Of a DNA stretch of 17,034 bases, positions 15,937-17,034 are shown piece by piece. Numbering within the stretch: position 1 is the stretch's first letter; the number at the start of each line of letters is the position of its first letter. Location of the stretch: the NCBI GenBank assembly GCA_031279895.1, contig JAITHR010000033.1, forward strand, positions 1 through 17,034. Reading direction: 5' to 3'. This stretch comes from Spirochaetaceae bacterium (GTDB lineage Bacteria > Spirochaetota > Spirochaetia > Treponematales > Breznakiellaceae). The position numbers and the translations under genes were made by a program. The notes beneath the pieces were generated by a model. It made no database searches. It had not been told where the DNA came from and saw only the letters and a program-made list of their open reading frames with translations.

Positions 15937-16527
15937 CTAAGCCGGCGGGCAAAAGAGCAGTTTCGCCTGTTCCCGGACCTGTTCCACGACGGACTGGTAG
16001 GTTTCTTTGAGGGCGTTGATATGCTGGTTATAGAACGCCACGAACTCGGGATCCTGAAACGGGTCAAGTTTCACCTGGCGACCCAGGCGGCGGGAGACCT
16101 CTTCCTCTTTTTGCCGCAGTTTCGGCGCGTACTGCCGCTGGATGGCTTCGACGTACTGGTCGATTTCGTCAAGGTATCGGGACGCCGCGTGGATAAACTG
16201 CTTATACAGCGCGGTGAACTTCGGGTCGGAGATAACGGCCCCAAGCCCCTTGCCGATCGACTGTATCCTGCGCTCGTCGTCTTTGGAAGACGGCAGGGCG
16301 ATCTGGGATACCAGCGTGTCAAATATGCCCTGTTTCACCGCGTCCCGCTGTTCTTTCGGGGCTTTTTGTACGGCCTCTTCCAAAGAGGCGCCGTTATTTT
16401 CGAGAAATGCGTTGGCCGCACGCTTCCCCTGTTGTTTCGCCTCAAACTGTCCGATGCTTGCCTTGTCGCTTTTAACCGAATCGGTTCGTTCGAGCGCAAG
16501 CTCCAAGGCGCTTTTTATCCTTCCCAT
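15937..16527 (-). CDS. Hypothetical alpha-helical protein, probably spirochaete-conserved
   Basis: The protein has 196 residues from the ATG at 16527, chosen because AGGAG lies 6 nt upstream; the open frame starts two codons earlier at a TTG. It has no signal peptide or membrane span, and is highly charged with predicted helices throughout. Charged heptad-like stretches include YAPKLRQKEEEVSRRLGRQV, and the segment DPFQDPEFVAFYNQHINALK reads like a conserved motif. I recall similar proteins from treponemes but cannot name a characterised family, so no function is given. It ends 51 bp before the LUD gene, which has its own promoter. Repeat DNA lies upstream. Confidence 0.8.
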   Translation of the reverse strand: MGRIKSALELALERTDSVKSDKASIGQFEAKQQGKRAANAFLENNGASLEEAVQKAPKEQRDAVKQGIFDTLVSQIALPSSKDDERRIQSIGKGLGAVISDPKFTALYKQFIHAASRYLDEIDQYVEAIQRQYAPKLRQKEEEVSRRLGRQVKLDPFQDPEFVAFYNQHINALKETYQSVVEQVREQAKLLFCPPA

Positions 16528-16544
16528 AAGCAACTCCTATGCTT

Positions 16545-16574
16545 ACCATAACACAAAACCCCCTACCCATGCAA
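16545..16574 (-). promoter_or_regulatory. Possible promoter of the helical hypothetical gene
   Basis: TTGCAT (16569-16574) and TATGGT (16545-16550) have an 18-bp spacer on the - strand. The leader would be about 10 nt, with the ribosome binding site at its very start. Match quality is modest. Confidence 0.3.
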
Positions 16575-16577
16575 CAG

Positions 16578-16592
16578 CCCGCCGGCGGCGGG
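16578..16592. repeat. Perfect 6-bp GC stem-loop
   Basis: CCCGCC and GGCGGG flank a 3-nt GGC loop at the edge of the right repeat cluster. No T tract follows on either strand, so it is not a clear terminator. Confidence 0.5.
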
Positions 16593-16600
16593 TGGCACAA

Positions 16601-16860
16601 AAGCTTCCCGCGAAGCGGCTCGAAGCAGTCATTGACCGCTTACAGGCGCGTATCAGGACGCTACTGAAACAGCCGGAGGCTGCCCGCCACGCGCCTCAAA
16701 CCGCGACTGTCAGCTGACCGTCCGGCTTTGCCGCGCACCACAGGACGCTACTGAAACAGCCGGAGGCTGTCCGCGTACCACGCCGCGCCTGTAAGCTGTC
16801 CCCGCCTGCTTTGCCGCGCACCACAGGACGCTTATGGAACAGCCGGAGGCTGCCCGCGTA
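16601..16860. repeat. Right-hand GC-rich intergenic repeat cluster
   Basis: This is the gene-free stretch between the hypothetical gene and the right-edge gene. Bases 16601-16641 match 280-320 of the left cluster at 30 of 41 positions. Three copies of a 34-bp unit (core CAGCCGGAGGCTG) follow at 16654-16687, 16741-16774 and 16824-16857, spaced 87 and 83 bp. Between copies, a 24-bp stretch at 16726-16749 is repeated exactly at 16809-16832 (starts CTTTGCCGCGCACCACAGG). Copy 3 carries GCTTATGGAAC, which is also found at 339-349. No mobility gene is present. Confidence 0.8.
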
Positions 16861-16882
16861 CAGGCGCGGCGCATGACGCCGT

Positions 16883-17034
16883 TTAAAACCCGCTGGCGGG
16901 TGAAACCGTCGGAGACGGCGGAGGCTGCGGGTCGGCTTTTTCGTTGTACGCGCCGGCCAGGGCATTCATGTTTTTAATAATAATATAGTAACTGATAACA
17001 GGCCCCGCGATGACAATCGAACCGAGCACGTACC
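16883..17034 (-). CDS. C-terminus of a probable membrane protein (5' end outside window)
   Basis: A frame open from the window edge gives 49 residues to a TAA at 16883-16885. A hydrophobic segment (VLGSIVIAGPVISYYIII) is followed by KNMNALAGAYNEK, then a proline-rich tail PQPPPSPTVSPASGF. The hydrophobic helix followed by N-x-N-A-L-A-x-x-Y-N resembles the ends of small membrane proteins of the DUF4234 type, but this is a weak guess. The last 15 codons or so are encoded by repeat-family DNA: 16904-16920 is the exact inverse of 259-275. A hairpin (ACCCG/CGGGT) followed by TTTT overlaps the stop codon. Confidence 0.65.
   Translation of the reverse strand, partial: YVLGSIVIAGPVISYYIIIKNMNALAGAYNEKADPQPPPSPTVSPASGF
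16885..16901 (-). terminator. Possible terminator overlapping the stop codon of the right-edge gene
   Basis: On the - strand ACCCG and CGGGT pair around a 4-nt CCAG loop and TTTT follows, the last T being the first base of TAA. The stem is short (5 bp), so efficiency is doubtful. Confidence 0.35.

Noticed and set aside
16654..16857. CRISPR-like array
   Set aside because: There are only three units, they vary, and the stretches between them are themselves partly repeated; no cas gene is present.

Overview
The window looks like chromosomal DNA of a spirochaete, most likely a Treponema-type organism, possibly one of the termite-gut treponemes (inference). The evidence is the style of the ribosomal and RNA polymerase proteins, the order rpmG / tRNA-Trp / secE / nusG / rplK / rplA / rplJ / rplL / rpoB / rpoC, and an asparagine in RpoB at the position of E. 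coli Ser531, which is typical of spirochaetes. Nothing in the window names a species.

Layout. Bases 1-139 hold the 3' end of an unrecognised + strand gene. Bases 140-482 carry no gene; they are filled with GC-rich intergenic repeats, including a 38-bp inverted repeat and a 25-bp direct repeat. A single + strand gene (483-3455) encodes a 990-residue secreted-looking protein with 21 WD40 repeats, which read naturally as three seven-bladed propellers followed by an acidic tail. It converges on rpoC across a 136-bp gap with two stem-loops. From 3592 to 15116 everything lies on the - strand. In the direction of transcription the order is tRNA-Thr, a G-rich leader, rpmG (L33), tRNA-Trp, secE, nusG, rplK (L11), rplA (L1), rplJ (L10), rplL (L7/L12), rpoB and rpoC. 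Upstream of this block, also on the - strand, are a LUD-domain (LutC/DUF162-like) gene, a helical hypothetical gene, and the C-terminus of a probable membrane protein at the right edge. Between the last two (16528-16882) is a second repeat-rich, gene-free stretch of the same family as the left one.

How it works together. The central block is the housekeeping transcription/translation cluster: two tRNAs, five ribosomal proteins, the SecE translocon subunit, the elongation factor NusG, and the two large polymerase subunits. Its likely control points are a promoter region with three TTGAC boxes and a perfect 12-bp palindrome before tRNA-Thr, a structured leader before rplK, and an attenuator-like hairpin between rplL and rpoB. 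The accessory parts are the WD40 gene and the repeat clusters at both edges. I found no transposase, CRISPR array, phage gene or defence operon. The most unusual items are the exported 21-blade WD40 protein and the repeat family, which appears on both flanks and seems to have grown into the 3' end of the right-edge gene.
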